Shown here: piece by piece, positions 27,299-35,589 of the stretch
Layout of the letters: each line of letters starts with the position of its first letter
Numbering within the stretch: position 1 is the first letter of the stretch
Assembly: GCA_030065235.1 (NCBI GenBank)
Contig: JASJDC010000013.1
Location: 62,001 to 126,000, forward strand
Source of the DNA: Alphaproteobacteria bacterium
Lineage (GTDB): Bacteria; Pseudomonadota; Alphaproteobacteria; UBA8366; Aestuariispiraceae
Reading direction: 5' to 3'
DNA: 64,000 nucleotides
Translations under genes and position numbers: made by a program
The notes under the pieces: model-generated
What the model was told of the DNA's origin: nothing
Seen by the model: only the letters and a program-made list of their open reading frames with translations
Databases searched by the model: none

Positions 27299-29334
27299 TC
27301 TGTCTCCATTCCTTCCCCCGTCTCGACGACGCGCAAGGCTTCGTCGATCTGATCCGCCGCCCGCCGCACCTGTCGCGCCATCTCAGCCCGCGCCAAAGAG
27401 AGAAAAGCGGCCCGACGTTCGGGCGCCAGACGCCGATACAGCACATACGTCACTTGCGCCATGCTTAGAAGCGACCCGGCGAAGGCGGCGGCCGCCGGAT
27501 TCCGTTCCTCGCGCCGAGGCGCGCCATGCTGAACGGTTTCGACGACCTGATCGATGAACTCATCCAACGAGCCTGTACCCGCCTCAATCGCATCCGCCAG
27601 CCTGTGCGCCCAAGCCATGCAGGCTTCTCGATGCTGGGTGATCGCGCCGGAGATTCCCGCTCCGCCCGCCGATCGATGCGGCAACCGCGTCAGGATTTCG
27701 ACAACGGTCGGCTCGGATGCGCCAAGGCCTGCGGTGCATGTCGCCTGAGCCGGCGGCAACGCTTGCGCACCCGAAATCGCCGCGCCGTCGCTGCAATTGT
27801 AAAACCGGCGATCAGGATAATGCGCAAAAAGAAGCTCAAAGAACCCCCGCGTCAGCAGAAATTGGCCGCTGGTGAAGACCTGCTCTCGAAAGTTGCCTTT
27901 AATTGGAAGGGTCAGGCGCTCCATACCCCTGCCGGCGCGCCAGAAATCGTCGTCGTAGGTCGCATAGACCGAGGCGTCCGAATGGTGGCGTTCCCGTTCG
28001 ACCGCGCCTAGATCGACGCCGAACAAATAGATTTCCTCGAACCCGAAGGCGACCGCCGCCCGGCAGGCCAGATTGGCGACCGTCGGGCCGGACAAGTGAA
28101 TGGGACGGTCCGTCCCAGCGAACAGCGCCGTGCTGGTGAGCGAGTCGCGGTGATAGAAGATACGCGTGTCAAAATAGCCGGCCATGTCCGGATCAACCGT
28201 GGTGGATGCGATCAGCGTCACCCCATCCAGGGAAAAGTCCTGCGCCGTGACACGCACCACGTCGGTCTGTCCCGGGCCGTTCTCCAACATGCAGACGAAG
28301 GCCGGTGCGAGGCCCTGGCTGAGAGCGACGCGCAAGGCCGTGCCGGCGCAAAACAGGACAGCCCCGGCCTCGACAAGGCGTTTCAACTCAGGCGCCGCCG
28401 CGTCGACCGATGGCCCGCTGCCCATCACTACAGCGGGACGGGCCCCGACGGAACCGTGCGGCTGATCGACCAGCATCGCGTGATCCCAGCGCGACAGGTT
28501 GGCGGCGGCGTTGCGCACCATCACCACCTCATCCTCAAAGAAACCCCGCGACATCTCCAAGGTCGCGTTCCGCTCCATCACACGCTCGATGACCGCCGGA
28601 ATAGGTCCGAAATCGTAGTGCTTCACCATGTAGGCGCCGTCGATCCGGCAATAGTTCACGCCTTGCATGCGGCCTTCGATGATGGCGGCGAGCACGGCCG
28701 GGTCCTTGCCCATCTCAATCCACAGCCCGCCTCCGCGTGCGCGCAGTTCCGCCGCGAGACCCGCCCAATCGACCGTCCGAAGGCTGAGCTTCAAAAATTC
28801 CGGGAAGGAATCGACAATCACGACTTCCCGGACCGGCAGCGCCGCGACCAGGGAAGGGAGATGCAAACCAAGCCCAAGCCCATAGGCGATCAGATGACCG
28901 GCGTCCGGGTCCGGCGACCAGGGCAGCACTGCGCCGTCGACACTGCGCACGAGCGTCTTCGCAAAGTCGCCGGCGATGTAGTCCCGGTCGTCCGGCAACT
29001 GCGCAAGCACCCGCTCGGCGTTCAACGGCTTCGGTGTAAAATTCCCCGCCTCGTCAGTCTGATCCTCCTCGAACAGGAAGTTCGAGGCGACGAAACTGAT
29101 GCGTCGGACCGGCGCCGCGAGAAACGTCGCAACCTGACCCAGCGCAAAATCATCGGCGCTTTCCGGATAGAGTTCCTTACCGCCGGCCAGGATGTTCCAG
29201 GCGCCGGGTCCGCCGGTCAGCCGCGCTTGGGTCTCTTTAGCGGATGTGAGATACGCGAATAGGTCCGGCTTCATACAGCCCTGAAGCGCCGCCAGGTTGG
29301 CGGCGATATCGATGGCGGCCTTAGGCGGCGTCAA
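27295..29334 (-). CDS. DUF115 / Maf-like motility-associated glycosyltransferase
   Basis: The 679-residue protein has the central DUF115 (MptE-like) fold with PAVVMGSGPSVDAAAPELKR near residue 300, then ALRVALSQGLAPAFVCMLENG, ending around LFGVDLGAVERERHH. Bacterial proteins of this type (Maf family) transfer nonulosonic acids such as pseudaminic acid to flagellin. No flagellin or sialic-type sugar biosynthesis gene is near, so the acceptor is unknown. It overlaps the lipoprotein gene, giving a two-gene unit. Confidence 0.72.
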   Translation of the reverse strand: MTPPKAAIDIAANLAALQGCMKPDLFAYLTSAKETQARLTGGPGAWNILAGGKELYPESADDFALGQVATFLAAPVRRISFVASNFLFEEDQTDEAGNFTPKPLNAERVLAQLPDDRDYIAGDFAKTLVRSVDGAVLPWSPDPDAGHLIAYGLGLGLHLPSLVAALPVREVVIVDSFPEFLKLSLRTVDWAGLAAELRARGGGLWIEMGKDPAVLAAIIEGRMQGVNYCRIDGAYMVKHYDFGPIPAVIERVMERNATLEMSRGFFEDEVVMVRNAAANLSRWDHAMLVDQPHGSVGARPAVVMGSGPSVDAAAPELKRLVEAGAVLFCAGTALRVALSQGLAPAFVCMLENGPGQTDVVRVTAQDFSLDGVTLIASTTVDPDMAGYFDTRIFYHRDSLTSTALFAGTDRPIHLSGPTVANLACRAAVAFGFEEIYLFGVDLGAVERERHHSDASVYATYDDDFWRAGRGMERLTLPIKGNFREQVFTSGQFLLTRGFFELLFAHYPDRRFYNCSDGAAISGAQALPPAQATCTAGLGASEPTVVEILTRLPHRSAGGAGISGAITQHREACMAWAHRLADAIEAGTGSLDEFIDQVVETVQHGAPRREERNPAAAAFAGSLLSMAQVTYVLYRRLAPERRAAFLSLARAEMARQVRRAADQIDEALRVVETGEGMETE

Positions 29335-29340
29335 GCGCCG

Positions 29341-30420
29341 TCACCCAGACGCCGCGGCCTGCGCCGCCAGAGCGTCGCGGTCCAGCCCCAAGCTGACGCC
29401 CGCATCGAGAATCTCCGTCCAGGTTGTCGCGTCGATATCGATTCCGTCCGCAAGGCGGGCCTTGGTCGCTTTCCGCTCCGGATCGCCAGCCACCATAACT
29501 GGCGCCTCTGGATCCTGTGGCTTGGCCGATTTCACATAATCGATGGTCGCCTTGAACTCATAGGCGAAATGGTCGGGATCAACCAATTTAGCGGGATCGA
29601 AGACGACGCCAAACATGCTGTTGATGATGCCGTTCAAGCGTTCGGTGCCAGGCTGGATTGTCTTGCCGCCGCTCATCACGCCGCCGAGAATCTCCGACAT
29701 CAGCGCCAGGCCATAGCCCTTGTATTTGCCAAAGGGCGTGATCGCCCCGGTGAGCTCCGGGAACATCACACCCGGATCGGTGGTCGGAACGCCGTCCGGG
29801 TCCAACAGCAACCCCTTCTCCACCGTCAGGCCCTTATTATACGCCACCCGGACCTTGCCGAGCGCCACCGAACTGGTCGCCATATCCAACAGCAGGCTGT
29901 CCGCGCCGCCGGCGCCGGGGACCGCGATACAGACCGGATTGGTGACCAGGCGCGCCTCTCCACCGCTATAGGGCGCGACGCTCGGCCCATGATCGGCGAC
30001 ATTGACGAAATGGATCGAACTGAAGCCCGTATCGATCGCCTGCTGGCCATAGGCGCCGATCCGACCGACATGATGCGCGTTGCTGAGCGTGTAGAGGCAG
30101 ACGCCCAACTCTCGCGCCCGGTCGATCGCCGCCTGCATCGCCTCTTTTGCAACGCGCTGGCCGTAGCCTTTGTCCCCGTCGAACTGCAGGATCGCGCCCA
30201 GATCGTTGATCTTTCGGGCCGGCCTATTGGGTTTGACCAGCCCGTTCCGGAAATTGTCGATATAGCGCGGGATCATGCCGACCCCATGACTGTCATGGCC
30301 GGTCAGGTTCGCCATCACCAAATGGTCGGCGACGATTTCCGACTCTTCAGGCGCGCTGCCGGTGGCCTCAATGACCGCGAGGGTCAGCCGTTTCAGGTTG
30401 GCGGCGGCGATGACCGGCAT
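29341..30420 (-). CDS. Ldh-family (malate/L-sulfolactate-type) NAD(P)-dependent oxidoreductase
   Basis: This protein of about 359 residues has the YlbC/Ldh2 fold. The hallmark segments are GHDSHGVGMIPRY, SNAHHVGRIGAYGQQA with the conserved His-x-Gly-Arg, and LLLDMATSSVALGK. Members oxidise malate, lactate, sulfolactate or ureidoglycolate with NAD or NADP, and the substrate is not clear here. The frame is open to 30483, but ATG 30420 has an AGAGGAT site and the normal start. It is 6 bp from the DUF115 gene and could be its upstream operon partner. Confidence 0.85.
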   Translation of the reverse strand: MPVIAAANLKRLTLAVIEATGSAPEESEIVADHLVMANLTGHDSHGVGMIPRYIDNFRNGLVKPNRPARKINDLGAILQFDGDKGYGQRVAKEAMQAAIDRARELGVCLYTLSNAHHVGRIGAYGQQAIDTGFSSIHFVNVADHGPSVAPYSGGEARLVTNPVCIAVPGAGGADSLLLDMATSSVALGKVRVAYNKGLTVEKGLLLDPDGVPTTDPGVMFPELTGAITPFGKYKGYGLALMSEILGGVMSGGKTIQPGTERLNGIINSMFGVVFDPAKLVDPDHFAYEFKATIDYVKSAKPQDPEAPVMVAGDPERKATKARLADGIDIDATTWTEILDAGVSLGLDRDALAAQAAASG

Positions 30421-30539
30421 GAAGCATCCTCTGGCGAGCGGTCGAAGAACGCGATGCGGAGAAGTTTTGACGCGTGCATTCAACGCGCCGATAAAGGGGC
30501 TTGCAAGCCTTCGCCGCCCCTTTCAAAGCGTTCCCCGCC

Positions 30540-31775
30540 GTGCCTGATCGATCCAGTTCCGTGCAACGAGAAGCCCAATCGGCGACGCGGTGGGACATCG
30601 TCGCCGCCGCGCTGTTCATCGGCTTTATGGCGGGCGCTCAGATCGGCAAGGCGCCGCCGGCGCTCCCGTTGTTGCGTGAGGAATTGCAGGCCAGCCTGAT
30701 CGCGGCCGGCTGGATCGCCTCGCTGTTCAATCTGAGCGGCGCTTTCGCCGGCTTTCTGATCGGCGCTTTCGCGGACCGGATCGGCCCGAAACGCGCCCTG
30801 GGGGCCAGCCTAAGCCTGATCGCGGCCGCCAGTTTTCTAGGCGCGGAGGCGACGGAGGTCTGGTTCCTGCTGCTCACCCGCGCGGTCGAGAGCGCCGGCT
30901 ATATCGGTGTCGCGGTCGGCGGGCCGCGCATGATCGTCGCGGCGGTCGCGGCCAAGGATCGCAACCTTGCGATGGGCATATGGGGGACCTTCGTGCCCGG
31001 TGGCATGGCGACCGCCCTGTTCCTGGCCCCTGTGATCGTCGAGTGGGACGGCTGGCGCGGCCTGTGGCGCGCGGCGGGGATCGGGGCCTTGCTGGGACTG
31101 GCGCTGCTGTTCTGGGCGGGCGGCGCCAAACGCTGGTCGGATTCGCTGCGCACAACGGCGCCGTCGAACCCCTGGGCCGACGCAAAGCTGACCATCACCA
31201 GCCCCGGCCCCTGGCTGCTCGGCCTCTGTTTCGGCAGTTACTCACTGCAATATCTGACCATGATGGCCTGGCTGCCGACCTATCTCATCGAGGCGGCGGG
31301 CTCGACCAGCGCGGCGGCGGCCTTGAGCGTCGCGACAGTCACCGCAGGCAACGTGATCGGCAATATCGCGGCGGGCATGTTGCTGGCGCGGGGCGTCAAG
31401 CGGGCCGTGCTCCTGGCGTTCGCCTATCTTTCCATGGCGGGTGCCGTGTTTCAGGTGTTCATCTTCGCGGACAACGCCTTCGCCTCCGCCGCCTGGGCGT
31501 TTCTGTTCAGCGCCATCGGCGGGCTGATCCCCGGCGCGCTGATGGCGGGCGCGGCGATGCACGCGCCCCGGCCGCAATTAGTCGGCTCTGTGACCGGTCT
31601 GATGATGCAATTATCGAATTGCGGCCAGTTGGCCGGCCCGCCGATCCTGGGCGCGATTCTGGCCTTCTCCGCTTCCTGGCAGGCGGCGCCATACCTGAAT
31701 GTCGGCGCGGCGGTCTTGGGATTGGTTTCGGCCGCTCTGTTGGGGCGACTCGAGCGACGACAGGCCTATTTGTGA
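30540..31775 (+). CDS. Major facilitator superfamily transporter
   Basis: This protein of about 411 residues has roughly twelve hydrophobic helices and the MFS loop motif [13 protein letters not shown] between helices 2 and 3, of the CynX/NimT-like type. The substrate is unknown. It is divergent from the Ldh-family dehydrogenase, so transport of a hydroxy acid is possible but unproven. The start is uncertain: GTG 30540 is given, with TTG 30501 or GTG 30561 as alternatives and none with a strong ribosome-binding site. Its end overlaps the convergent infA stop by 10 bp. Confidence 0.8.
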   Translation: MPDRSSSVQREAQSATRWDIVAAALFIGFMAGAQIGKAPPALPLLREELQASLIAAGWIASLFNLSGAFAGFLIGAFADRIGPKRALGASLSLIAAASFLGAEATEVWFLLLTRAVESAGYIGVAVGGPRMIVAAVAAKDRNLAMGIWGTFVPGGMATALFLAPVIVEWDGWRGLWRAAGIGALLGLALLFWAGGAKRWSDSLRTTAPSNPWADAKLTITSPGPWLLGLCFGSYSLQYLTMMAWLPTYLIEAAGSTSAAAALSVATVTAGNVIGNIAAGMLLARGVKRAVLLAFAYLSMAGAVFQVFIFADNAFASAAWAFLFSAIGGLIPGALMAGAAMHAPRPQLVGSVTGLMMQLSNCGQLAGPPILGAILAFSASWQAAPYLNVGAAVLGLVSAALLGRLERRQAYL

Positions 31776-31984
31776 CGAAACGTGATGCGACCCTTGGTCA
31801 AGTCGTAGGGCGTCATCTCGACATCGACCTTGTCGCCGACCATGACCCTGATCCGGAACTTGCGCATTTTGCCCGCCGTATGGGCGATGATTTCGTGGTC
31901 GTTCTCCAAGCGCACGCGAAACATCGCGTTGGGCAGCTTCTCGACCACCGTTCCGGCAAGTTCGATCAGGTCTTCTTTCGACAT
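31766..31984 (-). CDS. infA: Translation initiation factor IF-1
   Basis: The 72-residue S1-type OB-fold protein starts [19 protein letters not shown], with [21 protein letters not shown] and [13 protein letters not shown]. It binds the 30S A site during initiation. An upstream open frame to 32155 is not part of the gene. It lies 134 bp downstream of the DUF6285 gene on the same strand and its 3' end overlaps the MFS gene. Confidence 0.97.
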   Translation of the reverse strand: MSKEDLIELAGTVVEKLPNAMFRVRLENDHEIIAHTAGKMRKFRIRVMVGDKVDVEMTPYDLTKGRITFRHK

Positions 31985-32118
31985 ACGTCGTCCGTCAGTT
32001 CGTTGATCCCAAGAAAGCGCCGGTGCAGCCCTCAAGCCGTCCGTCGCGACCGGCGCGGGCGGGTGTATGCGGCATATCGGCGGATTATGCAAGAACGGCC
32101 GAAAAGCGCGGCTGACGG

Positions 32119-32511
32119 TCAATCCCGGCGGTTCGGCGCGGTTCGGCGGGTCCAATCCGCCTCGGCGGCGGCCAAGTAGCGCGGGTTCGAAATGGCGCAG
32201 CGCTTCTTCGCATCCTCTAGCAACCGCGCATGCAGGTCGACCGCGTCCGTCCCGGCATCGAACACGCCCGCCCGGATCGCTTTACAAAGCGACTCCGCCA
32301 ATCCGTCGCCGTTATGCGCCGCGAGGCAAGCGGCCTGATGCGCCGCCAAATCCGGCCCAAGCGCGACCTCCCGACAGGCGGTCTCGATCGCGGCGATCGC
32401 CATCAACACCGTCAAGCGCTCTTCTCCCTTCAGCAGGGGCGCGATCTCCTCTTTCAGCGCCAAAGAAGCCGTCGCGAGCAGATTGGCAGCCGAGGGATCA
32501 TCCGGTTTCAT
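32119..32511 (-). CDS. DUF6285 domain protein
   Basis: The 130-residue, mostly helical cytosolic protein has an [21 protein letters not shown] start and an [10 protein letters not shown] end. This is a family of unknown function that I associate with APH-like kinases and acyl-CoA dehydrogenases. Here it follows such a kinase gene by 16 bp and ends the five-gene operon. It may be a partner subunit of the kinase or dehydrogenase, which is inference from synteny. Confidence 0.72.
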   Translation of the reverse strand: MKPDDPSAANLLATASLALKEEIAPLLKGEERLTVLMAIAAIETACREVALGPDLAAHQAACLAAHNGDGLAESLCKAIRAGVFDAGTDAVDLHARLLEDAKKRCAISNPRYLAAAEADWTRRTAPNRRD

Positions 32512-32527
32512 CCACCACCCTCTCCCA

Positions 32528-33553
32528 TCAAGCGGCCGCGTCCAGCAGGCCTTGGCCTGGCGGGGTCATGCGCAAAATCTCGTAATCGATCTCGGCCGGT
32601 CGGCGCCCCGTCAGGACGATGTCCAAGGTGCGCTCGCCGCCGTCGCTGAAGCGCCGCCCCTGCTGGATGGCGATGATCGACCAACGGATATGGGCGAAGA
32701 CTTCCCAGAAATAGACACGCTTCGGATCGATCGCGCGGCCCGAGGCCATCTCGTAGCCGCGATAAAACGCCTCGCGCGACCCGATGCCGCCGGCCGGCTT
32801 GTTCCGGTTTCCGAAGCGCCAGCACATCGCGGTGAACCAGCCGATATCCTCATGCGGCTCGGCCCAGCCGGCGAACTCCCAATCGAGCACGCCGGTCAGA
32901 CCATCCGCGTCGATCATATAGTTGCCGGTGCGGAAATCGTGATGCGCCAGAACCTTCGGCTCCGGCGGCGGCCGGTTGATGGTAAGCCAGCGCAGCCCCC
33001 ATTCCAGGGCGGCGCGCGGTTCCGCCAACGCGTCCAGATGGCGATAGAACTCCTCCAAGGAATCGCCTTCCCCAGGATCGCCGAGGAAGTCGAAACGGTG
33101 CGTCGCCGGCGTGATCGTATGGATCAGCGCCAATTCCCGGCCCAGCCGTTCCGCCAGCGCCTCTCGATCGCCGCCCAGAGACAGGTCGCGCGCCACTTTC
33201 TGGCCGAGCCCGACGCCGGCGATCCGGCGCATCACGGCGAATTCCTTGCCGATCACGCCGGTATCCTCGCAGACCGCCAGCGGCTCCGGCACCGTCACAC
33301 CGAGACTGTAGGCGGCCTTCAGCAGTTGGTATTCCTGCGCGCGGCTATGGCTGACGGCGACGCTGGAGGGGGAGTCGGTGCGCACCACCGTCTCGATGGT
33401 CTCGCCATCCAGATCAAGATCGATCGCCCAGTTCTCTTGGATCGCGCCGCCGCTCAACTTTCGGATTGCGCCCGCCTCGGCGCTCCGGACGCCCATGGCG
33501 CACGCCAGCCAGCTCTCGAAAGCCGCGACAGTTTCTTTGTTTGTGAAGGTCAT
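32528..33553 (-). CDS. APH-like phosphotransferase (ACAD10/11-type kinase)
   Basis: The 341-residue kinase-fold protein has the catalytic loop HHDFRTGNYM (His-x-Asp and downstream Asn) and the metal site GVLDWEFAGWAEPHEDIGW. It matches the bacterial stand-alone form of the kinase domain found fused to acyl-CoA dehydrogenase in ACAD10/11. Those proteins phosphorylate 4-hydroxyacyl-CoAs before dehydrogenase-like elimination. It is 6 bp downstream of an acyl-CoA dehydrogenase gene, which supports the pairing. It is unlikely to be an antibiotic kinase. Confidence 0.85.
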   Translation of the reverse strand: MTFTNKETVAAFESWLACAMGVRSAEAGAIRKLSGGAIQENWAIDLDLDGETIETVVRTDSPSSVAVSHSRAQEYQLLKAAYSLGVTVPEPLAVCEDTGVIGKEFAVMRRIAGVGLGQKVARDLSLGGDREALAERLGRELALIHTITPATHRFDFLGDPGEGDSLEEFYRHLDALAEPRAALEWGLRWLTINRPPPEPKVLAHHDFRTGNYMIDADGLTGVLDWEFAGWAEPHEDIGWFTAMCWRFGNRNKPAGGIGSREAFYRGYEMASGRAIDPKRVYFWEVFAHIRWSIIAIQQGRRFSDGGERTLDIVLTGRRPAEIDYEILRMTPPGQGLLDAAA

Positions 33554-33559
33554 CCAGTC

Positions 33560-34765
33560 CTAGACGCCCCAGCGCCAGAAGTCGGCGCCTTCGGCCGCGT
33601 AGAACCGGTTCAGCACCATCTTGTGAACCTCGGAGGCGCCGTCGACCAACCGCGCCTGACGGGCGTAGCGATAGATCCATTCAAGGACCGTATCTTTGCT
33701 ATAGCCGCGCGCGCCATTCAATTGGATCGCGGTGTCGACCGCCTTGTGCAAGGCGTCGGCGACATGGACCTTGGCCATCGAGACTTCCTTGCGCGCCTTG
33801 TCGCCCTGATCCAGCGTCCAGGCGGCGCGCATGGTCAGCAACCGGCCGATCTCGATCTCCATCGCCGCCGCCCCGACCTGCAGCTGCACGCTTTCCCGCT
33901 CGGCGAGTTTTACGCCGAAGCCTTCGCGTGTCGAAATGTAGGATTGGGCGATCTCCAGCGATCGTTTCGCCAGGCCAAGCCAGCGCATGCAATGGGTCAG
34001 CCGCGCAGTGCCAAGCCGGATCTGCGTCAGCTTCAGACCGTCGCCGACCGCCATCAGCCGGTCATTGTCGGAAATCTCCAAACCGTCGAATTCGATCTCG
34101 CAATGGCCGCCGTGCTCCTCTGGCCCCATGATCGGGATGCGGCGTGTAATCTTCCAGCCCGGCTGATCCTTGTGGAACAGGAAGGCGGTCAGGCCCTTGC
34201 GCGAATCATCCGACGTCCGGGCGATCAGGATGAAATGGCTCGCGACGCCAGCGCCTGTGATGAACCATTTCCGGCCGCTCACAATCCACTTGTTGTCGCG
34301 GCGCTCCGCCTTGGTCTGGATCATGCCCGGATCGGACCCGCCGCCGGGGGCCGGCTCGGTCATGACGAAGGAGGAGCGGACCGCGCCGTCGATGATGGGC
34401 TGCAGCCATTTCTGCTTCTGATCCTCGCGCGCGACCCGGTTCAGGATGAACATATTGCCGTCATCCGGCGCCGCGCAGTTGAAACAGACAGGCCCGAAGA
34501 TCGAGCGGTTCATCTCCTCATAGCAGGCCGCCATGCCTTGCCTGTTCAGCCCGAGTCCGCCGCGTTCGACCGGCATCTGCGGCGCCCAGAGACCCGCTTC
34601 CTTCGCCTTGGCCTGGACCGTCACCAGCGCTTCCGGAGCGATATTCTCGTGCGCGTCGTAGTTCGCCGGATCGGATTCGAGCGGAATTATCTGCTCATCC
34701 ACAAAGGTTCGATACCGTCGGCGTAGCGCGTCATGTTCCGGCGTCAGGCTGAAATCCATGGTCAT
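33560..34765 (-). CDS. Acyl-CoA dehydrogenase of the ACAD10/11 type
   Basis: The protein of about 401 residues has the acyl-CoA dehydrogenase fold: FVMTEPAPGGGSDPG for flavin contact, KWFITGAG, and the C-terminal NGARGYSKD. At the usual catalytic glutamate (YEGT in medium-chain enzymes) the sequence reads RLVDGASEVHK, an aspartate version similar to ACAD10/11. With the adjacent APH kinase it may convert 4-hydroxyacyl-CoA through a phosphoryl intermediate. The long open frame upstream to 35251 is antisense to nothing but reads through the SDR in another frame. ATG 34765 is the supported start. Confidence 0.87.
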   Translation of the reverse strand: MTMDFSLTPEHDALRRRYRTFVDEQIIPLESDPANYDAHENIAPEALVTVQAKAKEAGLWAPQMPVERGGLGLNRQGMAACYEEMNRSIFGPVCFNCAAPDDGNMFILNRVAREDQKQKWLQPIIDGAVRSSFVMTEPAPGGGSDPGMIQTKAERRDNKWIVSGRKWFITGAGVASHFILIARTSDDSRKGLTAFLFHKDQPGWKITRRIPIMGPEEHGGHCEIEFDGLEISDNDRLMAVGDGLKLTQIRLGTARLTHCMRWLGLAKRSLEIAQSYISTREGFGVKLAERESVQLQVGAAAMEIEIGRLLTMRAAWTLDQGDKARKEVSMAKVHVADALHKAVDTAIQLNGARGYSKDTVLEWIYRYARQARLVDGASEVHKMVLNRFYAAEGADFWRWGV

Positions 34766-34812
34766 TCCTAGTCTGTCGTAAAGGTAAAGCCGTTGTCTGG
34801 TCGAAACGAAAA

Positions 34813-35589
34813 CTACATGCGTAGTACGTGACCGCCATCCACCGTGACCACCGCGCCGGTCATGAAAGAACCGCCGGCGCCGGCGAGCAACAGCAAGGGT
34901 CCGTCCAGATCCGAGAGTTCGCCGAAGCGGCGCATCGGTACGCCCCGCCGCATGGCCTCGCCCGCCTCGCCGGCCAGAAAATCCCGGTTGATGTCGGTGG
35001 CGATATAGCCCGGCGCCAGAGCGTTTACGCGGATGCCATAGCGGGCCAGTTCCAGGGCCATCGCCTTGGTCGCCTGGGCGAGCCCCGCTTTCGCCGCCGC
35101 GTACGACGACAACTGCTTCAACACCCTGTCGCTGAGGATTGAGGCGATATTCACGATGGCGCCGCCCTTGCCGTCCTCGACCATGCGTTTCGCCACCGTC
35201 TGCGCCACGAAAAACGCGCCTTTCAGATTTGTGTCGAGAACGAAATCCCAATCCGCCTCGGTGTGATCGAGGACGGATTTCGTCTCGGCGACACCAGCGT
35301 TGTTCACCAGAATATCGATCCGATCGAGCGACTCTTCGATGGCGAGCACTGCGGGCTCGATAGAGCTCAGGTCGGTCACATCCATCGGCGCGGCCTCGGC
35401 CCGCACGCCCATGCCCTCTAGTTCTTCAGCGAGTTGCGCCAGCTTGTCGACCCGCCGCGCCGCAAGCCCGACATCGGCGCCCGCCGCCGCCAGGACCCGC
35501 GCAAAATGCGCGCCCAGCCCACTCGAGGCGCCGGTCACCAGCGCCGTCTTGCCGGAAAGATCGGTCAGTTTGGAAAGATCGATCGTCAC
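34813..35589 (-). CDS. Short-chain dehydrogenase/reductase in the acyl-CoA operon
   Basis: This classical SDR of about 258 residues has TGASSGLG, LVNNAGVAE, and the active-site Tyr-x-x-x-Lys in SSYAAAKAGL. It ends with the family VTVDGGH. A 3-hydroxyacyl-CoA or ketone/alcohol conversion in this operon is inferred. The GTG start at 35589 overlaps the TGA of the ligase gene (GTGA), showing translational coupling. The longer open frame to 36678 reads through the ligase in another frame and was rejected. Confidence 0.87.
   Translation of the reverse strand: MTIDLSKLTDLSGKTALVTGASSGLGAHFARVLAAAGADVGLAARRVDKLAQLAEELEGMGVRAEAAPMDVTDLSSIEPAVLAIEESLDRIDILVNNAGVAETKSVLDHTEADWDFVLDTNLKGAFFVAQTVAKRMVEDGKGGAIVNIASILSDRVLKQLSSYAAAKAGLAQATKAMALELARYGIRVNALAPGYIATDINRDFLAGEAGEAMRRGVPMRRFGELSDLDGPLLLLAGAGGSFMTGAVVTVDGGHVLRM

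Noticed and set aside
32528-33553. Aminoglycoside resistance kinase
   Set aside because: The APH-like motifs are shared, but the dehydrogenase and DUF6285 neighbours fit the ACAD10/11-type kinase.
33560-35251. 563-codon open frame as one long acyl-CoA dehydrogenase
   Set aside because: The part beyond 34765 is a frame-shifted reading of the SDR, and homologues start near MDFSLTP.
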